Positions 1 to 57,686 of a stretch of 64,000 nt of DNA are shown here, piece by piece (within the stretch, counting starts at the first letter, position 1; each line of letters opens with the position of its first letter). Below the pieces are notes generated by a model. That model did not search any database and was not told the origin of the DNA. It was given only the letters and a program-made list of their open reading frames with translations. The stretch spans positions 3,628,825 to 3,692,824 of the forward strand of contig CM064539.1 in the NCBI GenBank assembly GCA_032716605.1, written 5' to 3'. Made by a program: the position numbers and the translations under genes. Source of the DNA: Paralithodes platypus (lineage: Eukaryota > Arthropoda > Malacostraca > Decapoda > Lithodidae).

Positions 1-897
1 CCCCACAATATCAATATACCCATATAACCCATAGCACAGCATGTTGCTCTAGAACAGCCCTCTGCGTAACCCCCACAATATCAATATACCCATATAACCC
101 ATAGCACAGCATGTTGCTCTAGAACAGCCCTCTGCGTAGCCCCCACAATATCAATATACCCATATAACCCATAGCACAGCATGTTGCTCTAGAACAGCCC
201 TCTGCGCTCCCCCCACAATATCAATATACCCATATAACCCATAGCACAGCATGTTGCCCAAGAACAGCCCTCTGCGTAGCCCCCCTCCTATCAATATACC
301 CATATAACCCATAAAACAGCCCTCTGCGTAGCCCTCAAAATATCAATATACCTATATAACCCATAGCACAGCATGTTTCCCTAGAACATCCGTCTGCGTA
401 GCCCCCAAAATATCAATATACCTATATAACCCATAGCACAGCATGTTGCCCTAGAACAGCCCTCTGCGTATCCCCCCTCCTATCAATATACCCATATAAC
501 CCTTAGCACAGCATGTTACCCTAGAACAGCCCTCTGCATGGCCCCCCTCCTATCAATATACCCATATAACCCATAGCACAGCATGTTGCCCTAGAACAGC
601 CCTCTGCGTAGCCCCCCCTCCTATCAATATACCCATATAACCCATCACACAGCATATTGCCCTAGAACAGCCCTCTGTGTAGCCCCCGCCCCTATCAATA
701 TACCCATATATCCCATAGCACAGCATGTTGCTCTAGAACAGCCCTCTGCGAACCCCCCACAATATCAATATACCGGTACTGTAACACAGCATGTTGCCCG
801 AGAACAGCCCTCTGCACAGCCCCCCCCCCCCCCAACACACACACACACACACACACTATCAATATACTCATATAACCCATCGAACAGCCCTCTGCGT
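1..897. repeat. 70-bp satellite array, about 13 copies
   Basis: The unit begins CCCCACAATATCAATATACC and ends near CAGCCCTCTGCGTA, with period 70 bp in the first copies. Later copies have CCCCTCCTA in place of CCACAAT, and some are shortened to about 52 bp. A (CA)n tract is inserted near 835-855. The array is cut by the window start. Confidence 0.93.
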
Positions 898-1935
898 AGC
901 CCCGCCCCCCTCAGCCCTCACCCCCAGTGGAATAAACTGTAATACTAGACATTAAAAAATAAATAAATAAAAATCTACGGGGGAAGCACTACCTTTCTCG
1001 CAAACCCAAACGAATATAGCCTCGGGCAGTATTGTGACGTCAGAAAAACTTACAAAGTTTCAGCCAATCAGAAGCCAGCAACTTTTTCCAGGGGTCTAGA
1101 ATTCATACGCTATGGCCTAAGGTAGACAGGTGGGGTTCATCCTACTCGCGCCATAATTTGCTCTGCTCTCTGTGGGTTCGGTCAAGGGTTGGCTAGTCTG
1201 TCGAAAATAGGAGTTCGTAAAGTCATATAATTCTACGGGAGGAGCACTACCTTTCTTGCACAACCAGACACATATCGCCTTGGGCAGTACGATGACGTCA
1301 GACAAAACTTTCAATCTTCAGCCAATCAGAAGCCAGCAACTTTTTCCAGGGGTCTAACATTCATACGCTATGGCCTCTCGAATGGACGTGGAGGAGGGGG
1401 GGGGGGGGGGGGGGGGGGTTCATCCTACTCGCTCCTCCCGTAGAATTATATGACTTTACGAACTCCTATTTTCGACAGACTAGCCAGCCCTTGACCGAAT
1501 CCACAGAGAGCAGAACAAATTATGGCGCGAGTAGGATGAACCCCACCTGTCTACCTTAGGCCATAGCGTATGAATTCTAGACCCCTGGAAAAAGTTGCTG
1601 GCTTCTGATTGGCTGAAACTTTGTAAGTTTTTCTGACGTCACAATACTGCCCGAGGCGATATTCGTTTGGGTTTGCGAGAAAGGTAATGCTTGCCCCGTA
1701 GATTTTTTTTTTTTTTTTTTTTTTTTTTCTTTTTTTTTTTTTCAAATGTCTAGTATTACAGTTTATTCCACTGGGGGTGAGGGCTGAGGGGAGGGGGGGG
1801 GGGGCTACGCAGAGGGCTGTTCTCGGGCAACATGCTGTGCGATGGGTTACATGGGGTATATTGATGGGGGGGGGGGGGTAGCTACGCAGAGGGATGTTCT
1901 CGAGCAACATGCTGTGTGATGGGGCATATGGCCTA
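898..1935. repeat. Large inverted duplication with arms of about 330-350 bp
   Basis: The segment about 914-1240 recurs as its reverse complement at about 1432-1790, with a spacer of about 190 bp. Outside both arms lie copies of the 70-bp satellite in opposite orientations. The spacer holds a further direct copy of part of the arm and a poly-G run. Each of three sub-copies carries TGACGTCA and CCAAT separated by exactly 21 bp. Confidence 0.9.
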
Positions 1936-2369
1936 TATTGATAGTGATTAACTTACTTATCTTAAATAAAATGGGTTTATTACCACCAATATACATTTAA
2001 ATGGGTATTACAACAATACGATGATATGTATATTTCATGCGTTTTGCCTCCGTCGAGAACCGACAGGAGGCTTATTGCCGCTCGTCTCACTCTTGTTGTT
2101 CTGGATCAGTCAAAAGAGTTGTCAGGGTGGAGAGAGACTAAGAAGAAGATGGGTTTTGGGTGGCTGGGTGATGACAGCTTTCGAAGGAGGCCTTCAGTGC
2201 TTCGTAGCCCTTGCTCTGGCCAACAGTAGGCGATTTTGTCCAGTTGAGGAAAGACGTGTTGTAGTCCGAACGCTGACGTCATCTTGCTGCCGCCAAACAC
2301 ACCATCTGAAATTAATGATAAATAAATTAGTTCTTTCAGTTTTCGAGGACAAACTTATGCATAATGTTT
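1936..2369. other. No recognisable gene or repeat
   Basis: Open frames on both strands here are short and match nothing I know. A GC-richer stretch near 2030-2310 could be an old transposon or exon relic; I see no splice or protein signature. Confidence 0.5.
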
Positions 2370-2790
2370 TGCTATCATTAGACGATTTTATTAAGATTAG
2401 GAAGGATCTGAGGACGTTTAAGGGATAATTGATATCCTTTTTACCCCCCCCCCCCACCCAATTGCTCAGGATCCTTCCTAAACTGCATATAATCGTCTAA
2501 TGTTACCCAAAACAAAGATACAAATACAAAAATCAATGATAAATTATATAACGAGGTAGGTATAAACGAAGGAAATAATCATGAACAAATTAAATGTACA
2601 GTTTGACGTATAATAAATGTAAAGCAATAACACCACAAACGAATTATAATATCCATTATATTCTGGCTATTATAGACGATTATACTTAGTTTAGGAAGGA
2701 GTTCTGACAATCATAGGGACAAGTCTATCCCCTCAGGTCCTTCCTAAGCTCAGTAAAATAATCTACTAGTTGCCAGAATATAACGAAAAG
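2370..2790. mobile_element. Two P-type foldback elements (2370-2505, 2663-2790)
   Basis: Both have the diagnostic inverted arms TAGACGATTTTAT..TTAGGAAGGA and TCCTTCCTAA..ATAATCGTCTA around a short centre. The outer TTAA ends are not well preserved. 2506-2662 is AT-rich filler. Confidence 0.75.
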
Positions 2791-2859
2791 GACTTCACCG
2801 ATATTGAAGGAGAGTTATTTTGTTGGTATGGCTGTGGTCTATATGATTAATTTGGTGTA

Positions 2860-3225
2860 TGAAGGGGGCGGGGTTTCTGAAGGCCTATCACAATGCTGGG
2901 AGGGTGTGGGTGGAGTTTGGTGACACTTGCGACACTCCTTATGTCACCAAACCCCGCCCCTTCTGAAGAAAATGGGTGGAGTTTGTTGAAATGACAATCT
3001 TTATGTCACTAGACTCCGCCCACTCTGGAGGAAGTGGGTAGAGTTTGGTGACACTGATGACGCCCCATATATGTCACCAGTGTCCACCCACTCTGGAGGA
3101 AGTGGGTGGAGTTTGGTGACACTGATGACGCCCCTTATGTCACCAGTGTCCACCCACTCTGGAGGAAGTGGGTGGAGTTTGGTGACACTGATGACGCCCC
3201 TTATGTCACCAGTGTCCTCAAGGGG
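2860..3225. repeat. Tandem array of hairpin units (about 65 bp)
   Basis: Four to five units in which GGGTGGAGTTTGGTGACA is followed by a complementary TGTCACCA..TCCACCCAC half. Each unit is itself an inverted repeat able to fold back. The first copies are diverged and the last two nearly identical. Confidence 0.85.
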
Positions 3226-3619
3226 TTAGAAGTAGCTACGTAACAACCTAACGTATGGACAACTGTGCATGTCTGTCTCCAAAATGGCGTCAGACTAAAT
3301 AATCGTCTGCGCATGCGTCAGTGAGTCTTTTGAATCCAGTAGAGTTGTAAAAGCTTATTTCAGCCAATCATCAGTCCCATGTTTGTCTATTATGAGTTAG
3401 GGTCACCTTATTATCAGTCTTGGGTATCCATGAAGTGGTCCAAATGTTGAGTAATTTGATCTTATTCACTTCCATTTGATATCGTCTGCTTCAATGTTGA
3501 CAAACCCCTACTGCTTGTGCCATCTAGCGGGGGAATGATGGACTACTCACTACACTTTTACACTCCATTTTGTATACCTTATTATAGACATATTGTATAC
3601 CTTGTTCCCTCGTACACGG

Positions 3620-3775
3620 CTTAGATCCCTTATGTTTTGTATTATATCTCAGTTTTATCTCAATTGGGCCATATAATTAGGGTTAGGTGTGAGAGGGATC
3701 TGCCTTGTGTGGGCCAATCGGCTTTCTGCAGACTCCCATTTTCTTATGTGTTATTATGTTATTATTATTACTTGG
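3620..3775 (+). mobile_element. CR1-like LINE 3' end
   Basis: The text GGGATCTGCCTTGTGTGGGC..CAGACTCCCATTTTCTTATG with a TTATTATG tail recurs at 39050-39170 and, inverted, at 61095-61290. At 38845-38960 the same kind of tail follows a CR1-style reverse-transcriptase C-terminus, which identifies it. Confidence 0.65.
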
Positions 3776-3799
3776 CTATTAACCCATTGAGGCTTTAAA

Positions 3800-4630
3800 C
3801 AAAGAAGTTTACTCTGGCTACCATTAGACTATTATATTCAGCTTAGGAAGGACCTGTGGGAGTCCGAGGCATAATTGAGTTGGTTCTGACCCCATTAGAT
3901 GCCTAGAGGTACTTCCTACTCTGAACAAAATCGTCTAGTTATAGCCAGAATAAGCCGAATATATATTTTATCGTGCACTGAAAGGGTTAGGAAGATTTTG
4001 TAGCAAATTAAGCTGTTAACCCTTTCAAGATCCTATAACCGCTTTTTCTGCTTTCTGGCTATTATTAGACGATTTTATTCCGATTAGAAAAGATATATGG
4101 AAGTCATGAGGTTAATTGGGATTGTCTTTACCCTTTGCATTCCCACAGATCCTTCCTAAGCTGTATACATTCTTCTACTCATAGCCAGATTAACCCCTTG
4201 AAACTCTGATGCGTTATAGCAGTTTATTTTGGCTACCATTAGACGATTTTATGCAGCTTAGGGAGGACCTGTGGGTATTAAAAGGGTAAAGGCTATCTCA
4301 ATCAACCTTCTGGCTTCCATATACCCTTCCTAATCTGAATAAGATCGTCTAATAATGACCTGAAAACAGAAAAGAATGGCGTTTTAGATCTTGAAAGGGT
4401 TAAACTGTCCAAAACGCGCCAGAACCTCAAAGGGTGTTGTTCCCTTCAGCGCGATGACGTAATCTTCATCATATTCTGGTTACCAATAGACGATTTGCTT
4501 CGGCTTATAATCTACCTCTGGGCCTCGAAGGGGTAAATACGCTCTCAATAACTCCTGAATAACATAGGTCCTTCTTAAGCTGTTTAAAATCGTCTAATTT
4601 TAGCCAGAATCGAAGGTAAAAAGTCGTCAT
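3800..4630. mobile_element. Cluster of four P-type foldback elements
   Basis: Four elements follow each other: about 3800-3960, 4050-4200, 4200-4400 and 4440-4630. Each shows GACGATTT..TTAGGAAGGA arms, a centre containing GGGTTAA or GGGTAAA, and the mirrored CCTTCCTAA..ATCGTCTA arm. Outer flanks carry CCCTTT / AAAGGGTTAA ends. No open frame is present. Copies differ at many bases, so insertion was not recent. Confidence 0.85.
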
Positions 4631-4701
4631 CGGGCTGGACATAGCCATTTGGACATAAAATACAAATACATCAGTTGCTAAGGGATTATAATTTCAGCAA
4701 A

Positions 4702-4703
<2 letters not shown>

Positions 4704-4786
<83 letters not shown>
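4704..4786. repeat. Poly-A run followed by (TA)n
   Basis: A pure A tract and then about 25 TA repeats. The only other content is flanking (GATA)-like text to about 4840. Confidence 0.95.
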
Positions 4787-4787
<1 letters not shown>

Positions 4788-4989
4788 TATATATACATAG
4801 AGAGACAGAGAGAGATATATACTGTATAGATAGATAGATGATTACCAAGACAAGAAAACTACTTCGAACTTAATAAGTCAAATAACACACATTAGCAGAG
4901 GATCTGTTCAAATCAACAATAAACAAACCAATAAATACAAATAATCTAAAGGGCTTAAATACATGCATGCACGTTTGGGCCCTGGTCAC

Positions 4990-5365
4990 CCAAATGTATG
5001 TATGTATGTATGTACTCTGGCACTTACCCCAATTTTTCTTTTCCTTTGTTTTTGTTTGTTTGTTTAACTGGGGGTTTTTTTTTTTTGGGGGGGGGACTCA
5101 AGACAGAGCCCGAACATGGACATCTCAAGACACAGCAGAAAAACAAAACAAAACATAAAATCACACACATCTAGGTCGTCCAGGAGAAATACACAGAGAC
5201 CCAGGCCCATTTGGGGTCCCCAGCTGAATTCCCAGGTCCCAGATCTCATGGAGAGGCTCCGATTTCCGCAGGTAGACCCGCAGCGGAGCCGCCACCACAA
5301 GCCAGCCCACCATGCTTCCAGGCGTACCCTTCATTACCACCGGTTCCCCAAAGGAGGTTGTGCAA
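4990..5365 (-). mobile_element. LINE 3' end, family B
   Basis: On the minus strand the text ends with TGGG..CTCGGGCTCTGTCTTGAG, then a pyrimidine/purine tract and a (CATA)n tail (4997-5014). It closely matches 6950-7265, which is joined to a reverse-transcriptase C-terminus. It is 5'-truncated. Confidence 0.75.
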
Positions 5366-6240
5366 ATAAGAGAGGGTAATCCCCAACTGCAACACAGCAG
5401 TTAAGTGGGAATTCCTAACTCCAGCACCACATTACCACCTCCAGAGTTCATAACAGATTGTTGGGAGCAGTGCATTACTCCCAACTACTGTACAGGACCG
5501 CATTTCCTTGCTGGCACCCCGGGCTATATTGTCAACAACCTTGACGTGATTCTAAAAAGTGTTAACTGATCACTGACCTGATACACTGTCCAGCAAAGAT
5601 GCATTTTCTGACCAACACCTTGGCCACAGAATGTTAATGATTGGCGTTCCCATCAAGTGACATGTCTCATCAACCAGTTACGAGGAGGTTCCATCAACGG
5701 CGCAGATAGCGAAAGAAGGCTTCTATATTCTCCAACGGTTTTGAGCGGCAGATGAGTGTAATCCCTTCTCTCACTGCGTCATCCTCTCTGGGTTTACCTT
5801 GCCCATACGGTCCTACTCCTTTGAGCACAGGCTAGACCCATTGTCAATAACTGTTTGGGAGCAGCAAGGGCATGCGGTCCCTCTAAAACCATCTTTCAAG
5901 TTGCCTAATGGCAGCTTTGGTGGCAATGTTGCACCCTGGGCCTTGTGGCTGACCTGGCTGTAAAGATCTAGAGGGTGAAGAGCACAGTGTCTCTCCAGAC
6001 TGGCACTTCTCGGCTACAAGTACAAGAGCCCAAATTTAGTGGTAGTGCTCCAGGTGGCTACTCTAACAATAGGTGCATAAAATCAGGCCAACTAAAACGC
6101 CCTGTATGCGCACGAGGTGCGTCCCTGCGGCTGGTTCTGGTGAGATATTCCAAGGCCGTTGGATTCTATCTTTTGAAAAGATTCTTGGGTGAGTTTACCA
6201 GGGTCTGCCTCTGGAGTAGTCAGGAGTCAGTGATCTGAGG
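5366..6240. other. High-complexity unidentified segment
   Basis: About 870 bp of balanced composition with no simple repeats, unlike its surroundings. Frames on both strands are broken by stops, the longest being about 87 codons. It could be a 5' part of the adjacent LINE or a decayed gene copy. I do not recognise the translation. Confidence 0.4.
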
Positions 6241-6474
6241 ATGGCAAATTAACCTTATTGGCTGATATATCCAGTCAATATATACATAGTCTGTCTCTCT
6301 CAGCACTACATATCATTGTGTACCTAAGCATCACTGCACTGGATAGAGTTGCAAGCCACACCTTCTTGTTGTATACAGATCATAGTGTGCCACCATTTGC
6401 CACTTTTACAATACTGTACAGTAGTAATACTAGATAATACATAAACTATTTTTTATTAATTTCACAACACCAAA

Positions 6475-6590
6475 CACCTCCAATGAAATTAATGAAAGCA
6501 TATATGTGATCCACCAGGATTCGAACCCGGGTTATCACACACAGATTTTTAGACACCTTAACCATTACATTAAAGGAAAAAATACATTTC
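6475..6590 (-). mobile_element. tRNA-derived SINE, family S1
   Basis: The minus strand shows a TAATGGTTAAGGTGT A-box-like head and a CCGGGTTCGAATCCTGG B box, then the family tail TTTCATTAATTTCATTGG. The tail and head are shared with copies at 13508, 16565, 25785, 41920, 45975, 53455 and 57265. Confidence 0.8.
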
Positions 6591-6619
6591 AGCCACTGAC
6601 ATACTTTTTATGGATCACT

Positions 6620-6800
6620 CTGTCTGTCTTGCTCATGTAGTGATGTACACCCTATGTGGTGGATTGTGTTATTTTATTTCAAATTGTATTTTATTAAGCG
6701 TTATTTCCACAGCGATTTTGATTACTTCCTTTGCGTTTATCTTGTGTCGTCCCAGTTTTGGTGTTTATTTTGCAAGTTTTACATTTTAATTAAAGAGTAT
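6620..6800. repeat. Dispersed repeat D
   Basis: Shares CACCCTATGTGGTGGATTGTG, then TTATCTTGTGTCGTCCC..GTTTTGG and GCAAGTTTTACATT with 9176-9345, partly with 8305-8395 and 15985-16070, and inverted at 45260-45410. No coding sequence. Confidence 0.75.
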
Positions 6801-6949
6801 GTATGTATGTAATGTGAATTGATATATGAGGAAATAAAAACATAGCATAAAAATAGATAGGCTTTATTTTTTTGCAATGTCAAAACTACGAGAAAGCAGC
6901 CATTAAGCCTACTTATAACAATGTAATGATATTCACTTCCAGATAAAAC

Positions 6950-7620
6950 TTCTATCTATCTATATATCTATATACTCTGGCACATACCTCATTTTATTAT
7001 ATTGTATTTATTATTATTATTATTTTTATTTTTTTAGCTGTGGGTGGCCGACTCGAGACAGAGCCCGAACAGGGACAACACAACACAACAAAAAACACAA
7101 CTTCACACCCAGGAGAAGACCCAGAGACCCAGGCCCATTTGTGGTCCCCAGCAGGATTCCCAGGTCCCAGACCTCCCGGAGAGGTTCCGATCTCAGCAGG
7201 CAAACATGCAGCCAAGCTCTACCACCACAAGCCCGCCCACCATGCATCCAGGCGTACCCTTCATATATACTGGCTCTCCGGGCCAGGCGCCTAACGGACT
7301 ATTATCTTGTCCAACTGACGCCTGACCCCCTCTCCCAAACGACCGCATTTTCACTCGTCTATTCACTAACATTCTCCATTCCTTCCTATTTATTACCACT
7401 TCTCTTGCCTGATCTATAGTCATTTCTCTATTTTCCAATGCATGTATTACACATTTTCTCCATCTCAATGGGGGTCTTCCTACCCCTCTACATCCCCTTG
7501 TATCTGACTCACATACTGTATTCTCTTTGTAAGCCTTTCTGCCCCACTCTCCTACGTATCTCTTCATTCCTCAATCTGTTTCTACGAGTCACTCCACACA
7601 TACTCTTCAAGCAGCTCTGT
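6950..7620 (-). pseudogene. LINE family B: reverse-transcriptase C-terminus and 3' UTR
   Basis: The minus frame at 7567-7300 reads RYVGEWGRKAYKE..GRPPLRWRKCV..REVVINRKEWRMLVNR, a typical C-terminal tail of arthropod non-LTR polymerases. It continues into 3' sequence with CGGGCTCTGTCTCGAGTCGG and ends in a (TAGA)n tail near 6952-6975. The catalytic domain is absent, so this is a 5'-truncated dead copy. Confidence 0.7.
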
Positions 7621-7639
7621 TCACATTAAAAGGACAAAT

Positions 7640-8500
7640 AATATACAAATTTTATTCAGAACATTTTATTGCGTTTTCCCAATGGCCAGCAACATGAATC
7701 TGCAACGTGGAAGTCAACAACCGTTCCTCCCACGCTGTAACTGTTGACAACCTATGCAATATTGAGAGGCTGTAGTATGCCTGCCTCTTGAAGAAAGCCT
7801 TAAGTCTAGATGAGAGATGGCTAACCTTACTTATACACTAAGCTGAAATGATGAGAGAAGAAGTAGATGCAGTTTATATAAAAAGGATGATCTTATAGGA
7901 CAGAAGCGGTTTGTTTGCATCATCGCATTAGAGGTTGTTTGGAGACTTGGATGATTTTTAGGAGTTTTAGATTAACATAAAAAAAATGAGTCTTACTTTC
8001 TAATTCACCGGGCACCTAGAAGACATCGCCATATTTCACCGTAAACAATAAAAAACAAAATTTATCTTTGGTAGAGAGAGAACAAATGATATCCACATCA
8101 CATCGGGGCAGACAGGTCAACTCGTAGTTTATGATTAAATTAGTACACAAGAATTATATATACAGTATATATAAAGTATATATATATATATATATACAGT
8201 AGTAGAATTAGTTTAGTATATTTTATAGTGTAATGATGTACAGTTGTTAAAGTACATATTTACAGCAAATGTATATAATTTAACTCTGCTACTTCATTGT
8301 GGGTAGTATATAGTGATTTTGGTGAGTTATTTTGTCTTTATATTGTGTCGTCCCTGTTTTGGTTTGTATATTTGTAAGTTTTACATTATAATAATTGATT
8401 CTTCTTACTAATTGGATCATCGTATACGAATAGGTTAGTCTACCCAGCACATTGGTCACCAACTTAAGCTAAATTACTTACTGTACCATCACAAAAAATT
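7640..8500. other. AT-rich flank without genes
   Basis: Contains a short interrupted (TA)n at 8156-8203 and a partial dispersed repeat D at 8305-8395. Nothing else is recognised. Confidence 0.6.
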
Positions 8501-8518
8501 GGTCACTGGACGATGGTA

Positions 8519-8729
8519 CAGTCGGCCTAATAAGTGATGTCTCGGTACCAAGTATATTTCGATCAATAATTGGTATCAGCAATGTCTAAAACTTGATTTA
8601 TTCATTTCGAGTGAGATTTACAAACAGTTCCTACACTTACCCACCCTATTCAACATCTGACAGACATTAATATAGCACAGAGCGAGCCAAACGTAATGAC
8701 GGCTGAGACATGACTTATTAGCGCCACCG
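8519..8729. mobile_element. Tc1/mariner-like MITE M1, 211 bp
   Basis: Flanked by TA on both sides, with imperfect terminal inverted repeats: CAGTCGGCCTAATAAGTGAT at one end and its near complement ATGACTTATTAGCGCCACCG at the other. A second copy at 36893-37103 is also exactly 211 bp between its TAs. No open frame. Confidence 0.85.
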
Positions 8730-8934
8730 TACAATAATACATTTTCATTTTATCCTCTATGTAAGCAGAAACTGTATTCCTTCCTCAGCTATGGAGCGAA
8801 GCAAAGCGTTAAGACATTATGCCTATCTGCACTAACATTATCACTAGATATCGCTACACATTTTCAGAAGCTCCCGACCGCAGATATGATAATATTCCCA
8901 GTATGTTTAACTGATATGTACGTCTTATAGAATA

Positions 8935-9533
8935 CAGCGCTCCCCTCTAATATGCGAACTCGGAATATGCGAAACCGTTACAATGCGAAGTCCATCTTTA
9001 TATTAAAGCTCTATATTTGCTTCCCAATACAGTACAATATTTTTGGTGCATCCGCTTGACCAAGAACTGAATTCTAATGTTAAATATTATTACTACACCC
9101 GAATCTACGACGATCTAGCATTCCTCTAACTAAGGTAAATGGCCTTCTTTATGCTGTTTAGAACCAAATTGACTTGCTCATGTAGTTGTGTACACCCTAT
9201 GTGGTGGATTGTGTTCTTTTATTTCAAAATATTATTTTATTAAGTGTTGTTTCCACATAGCAATTTTGATTAGTTTTTTTGCATTTATCTTGTGTCGTCC
9301 CTGTTTTGGTTTGTATATTTTGCAAGTTTTACATTATAATTTCAGAAAAGATTATTCTTAAAATGGGGTGTGTACGGTACCATAGGTAATAATGGGGTTT
9401 TGAGCACCAAGCCCGGGAAGGGTGTCTGACCACATACCTTTTTTCCCATTGATTATTAGCTTCACAATATGCAAATTTTCAATATGCGATACATTTTGCA
9501 GCCCATAAACTAGCATATTGGGGGGGAGCACTG
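8935..9533. mobile_element. pogo/Tigger-like non-autonomous element, about 600 bp
   Basis: TA-flanked. Terminal inverted repeats read CAGCGCTCCCCTCTAATATG at one end and, on the other strand, CAGTGCTCCCCCCCAATATG. This CAGTGCTCCCC style is typical of pogo-like elements. A copy of dispersed repeat D (9176-9345) is nested inside. No transposase frame is seen. Confidence 0.75.
9176..9345. repeat. Dispersed repeat D, nested copy
   Basis: Matches 6630-6800 over most of its length (TATGTGGTGGATTGTGTTCT and TTGTGTCGTCCCTGTTTTGG) and interrupts the pogo-like element. Confidence 0.75.
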
Positions 9534-10031
9534 TATGTACTTTTATGATCAGTTCATGATATGTCGCTAAAAATGCAGGAACGGTTATATTATATCCAAG
9601 TAAAGCAATCCATTAAATGCATAAGTTAGAAAATGCATTCAATGTTCAGAATAGTATTAAATGCAAGACAGAAACACATTGATTAGAAATTCACAAAATA
9701 TATATACAAATTAATAACAAAGTAGCAACATTGAAAAAAGGAACTCTGATTATTTATATGATAAATTTGCATCTCATTCTTTTGTTATATTATCTAGCAT
9801 ATTGATTCCATTTTTTGTATCAAAATTATATATGTGTATTCTATATTAACGAGAATATATCAACGTACTCCAATAGGAACATTACAATACACACAGTTGT
9901 ATTTAATTCCAATGAACAATGAGCAATATTTACATAAGTATAAAAACAACAAAAGAGTTGCCTATTTCAATGAAAAGGAAATGTAAATGCCAGAAAACTG
10001 TAACAAAAAAATCCCATAATGATATAATGTG
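9534..10031 (-). other. 3' flank or UTR of the TEX14-like gene
   Basis: AT-rich and without repeats. The 3' UTR should start here, but I see no AATAAA on the minus strand close to the stop that I would commit to; a TATAAA-type variant lies near 9750. Confidence 0.45.
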
Positions 10032-56077
<46,046 letters not shown>

Positions 56078-56170
56078 CTGCGGAAGAAGGGAAGAGGGCT
56101 GTTAGAGATAAGATTGTTCATAAATTTGTATTTATTTACTTTTCACTTTTTTTGTATTCTGTATTCTTAA

Positions 56171-56375
56171 CCCTTTGAAGCTCTGACGCGTTTTAGCAGT
56201 ATATATTGGCTAGCATTAGACGATTTTATGCAGCTTAGGAAGATGTTGTGGCTATTAAAATGGTAAATACTATCTCAATCAACCCTTTGACTTCCATATA
56301 CCGTTACTAATCTGAATAAAATCGTCTAATAGTAGCCAGAAATAGAATAGAAACGCGTATTGGAGCTTGAAAGGG
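56171..56375. mobile_element. P-type TTAA element, 205 bp
   Basis: TTAA at 56167 and 56376; ends CCCTTTGAAGCTCTGACGCG and CGCGTATTGGAGCTTGAAAGGG; arms TTAGACGATTTTATGCAGC and AATCTGAATAAAATCGTCTAA. It shares its right TTAA with a T element. Confidence 0.93.
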
Positions 56376-56379
56376 TTAA

Positions 56380-56599
56380 TCCTCTTGCTATCCTGTGGAC
56401 TCGGGGGTTGCTGTTTAGCATTCAGAAACAAGAGTTCTCTCAATCTCATAATTACCTCTCCAAAAATTAGTTTTCTGCTCACAGCTCACTCCAAGAAAAC
56501 TGCAGAGGTTGAAGTCACTAAACTAAAGGTTTCTAAACACCCCTAATGGTCACAAAGTATCCCAGAGAGGGCGCAAATTGCGTCCTGTGCACGAGAGAG
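56380..56599 (-). mobile_element. T-type TTAA element, 220 bp
   Basis: TTAA at 56376 and 56600; on the minus strand it starts with CTCTCGTGCACAGGACGC and reads as the T family at 19797 and 23092. Confidence 0.9.
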
Positions 56600-56602
56600 T
56601 TA

Positions 56603-57173
56603 ATCAAAGGAGTACAAAGGAAATCAAGCAACAACAGGTCTAGTGACCCTTCTAGGCTGCTTGTCCTCCAAAACACTGAGGATCAAGTGTCCAAACAGTG
56701 GTTTAGAGTGGGTAAGGGAACATTGGAAAGGGAACTACTGCCCTGGAACTAATGTCCGTGGTAAGTCCTTTCAAAATCCAATACGCATTTCTTTTCTGTT
56801 TTCTGGCTATTATTACACTATTTTGTTTCGATTAAGAAGGGCATATGGAAGTCAGAGGGTTAATTGAGATAGTCTTTACCCTTTTAATTGTCATAGATCC
56901 TTCCTAAGCTGTATGAAATCGTCTAATAATTTGCCTGGAACAAGTGTCTCCCTTAAAGTTGAAAGAGTGACAGAGAGCCAAAAACCAGGTACGCTAGAGT
57001 AAAAATGCCTGGACACAATGACCTTGAAGCAGTTTAAGTCAGAGGATGAGGGAAAGACAGATTGAGGGAGAGATTTCCAAAGCTTGCTTGTTGAGTAGAA
57101 GAAAGACTGGGAAATTTTGTCCACTCTTGGGTTTAAGAGTTGTATAGAATCGGGGTGGGAGTGTGTTGAAAGT

Positions 57174-57175
<2 letters not shown>
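56603..57175. mobile_element. Dispersed repeat, P element and LINE K fragment
   Basis: 56606-56700 is the inverted copy of 53716-53812. About 56770-56930 is a P element with arms TATTACACTATTTTGTTTCG and GCTGTATGAAATCGTCTAA. 57124-56990 on the minus strand encodes SFFYSTSKLWKSLPQSVFPS, a LINE C-terminus. Confidence 0.72.

Positions 57176-57177
<2 letters not shown>

Positions 57178-57247
<70 letters not shown>
57178..57247. repeat. (TA)n microsatellite
   Basis: About 34 TA units. Confidence 0.97.
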
Positions 57248-57250
<3 letters not shown>

Positions 57251-57264
57251 TAGTCTACTCGTCA

Positions 57265-57420
57265 TATATTATAATTATATTTTTTCACCAACCAACTTCA
57301 CTTCTAAACTTAATTAATGAAATCAACAAATACATGTGGCACTCCAAGGACTCGAACCTAGGACACTCACACCGAAATTCCGCGCACTTATGCATTACGC
57401 TATCAAGACAGTAGTATAAT
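57265..57420 (-). mobile_element. tRNA-derived SINE, S1 variant
   Basis: Almost identical to 25785-25945 (CTAGGTTCGAGTCCTTGGAG B box) including about 25 bp of flank, so the repeat unit is longer than the tRNA-like part. Confidence 0.82.
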
Positions 57421-57686
57421 AGTAGCGTTATTCCTTTACTCACGTGAATAAAGGTATGCTAAAGCTTAGGATTTTGTCTATCTCTCTATCATCCACCACC
57501 TCAGAGCAGGAAGTACCCAAGAGCACCATCCATGTATTACAGAGAGGAATACACCGCCTCTAAGCCTACCCTTCCTTCTTATATCTATCCCTTTATCTCA
57601 CTCTTTCTTCTACCATTTCGCCATTAATATATCTGATATTATTTTATATTTTGCATTCTTAAAATATAAGATAGTACCAGTATCAA

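Noticed and set aside
5975..6238. 87-codon plus frame in the high-complexity segment
   Set aside because: No recognisable motif and no splice support; left as unidentified rather than called a gene.
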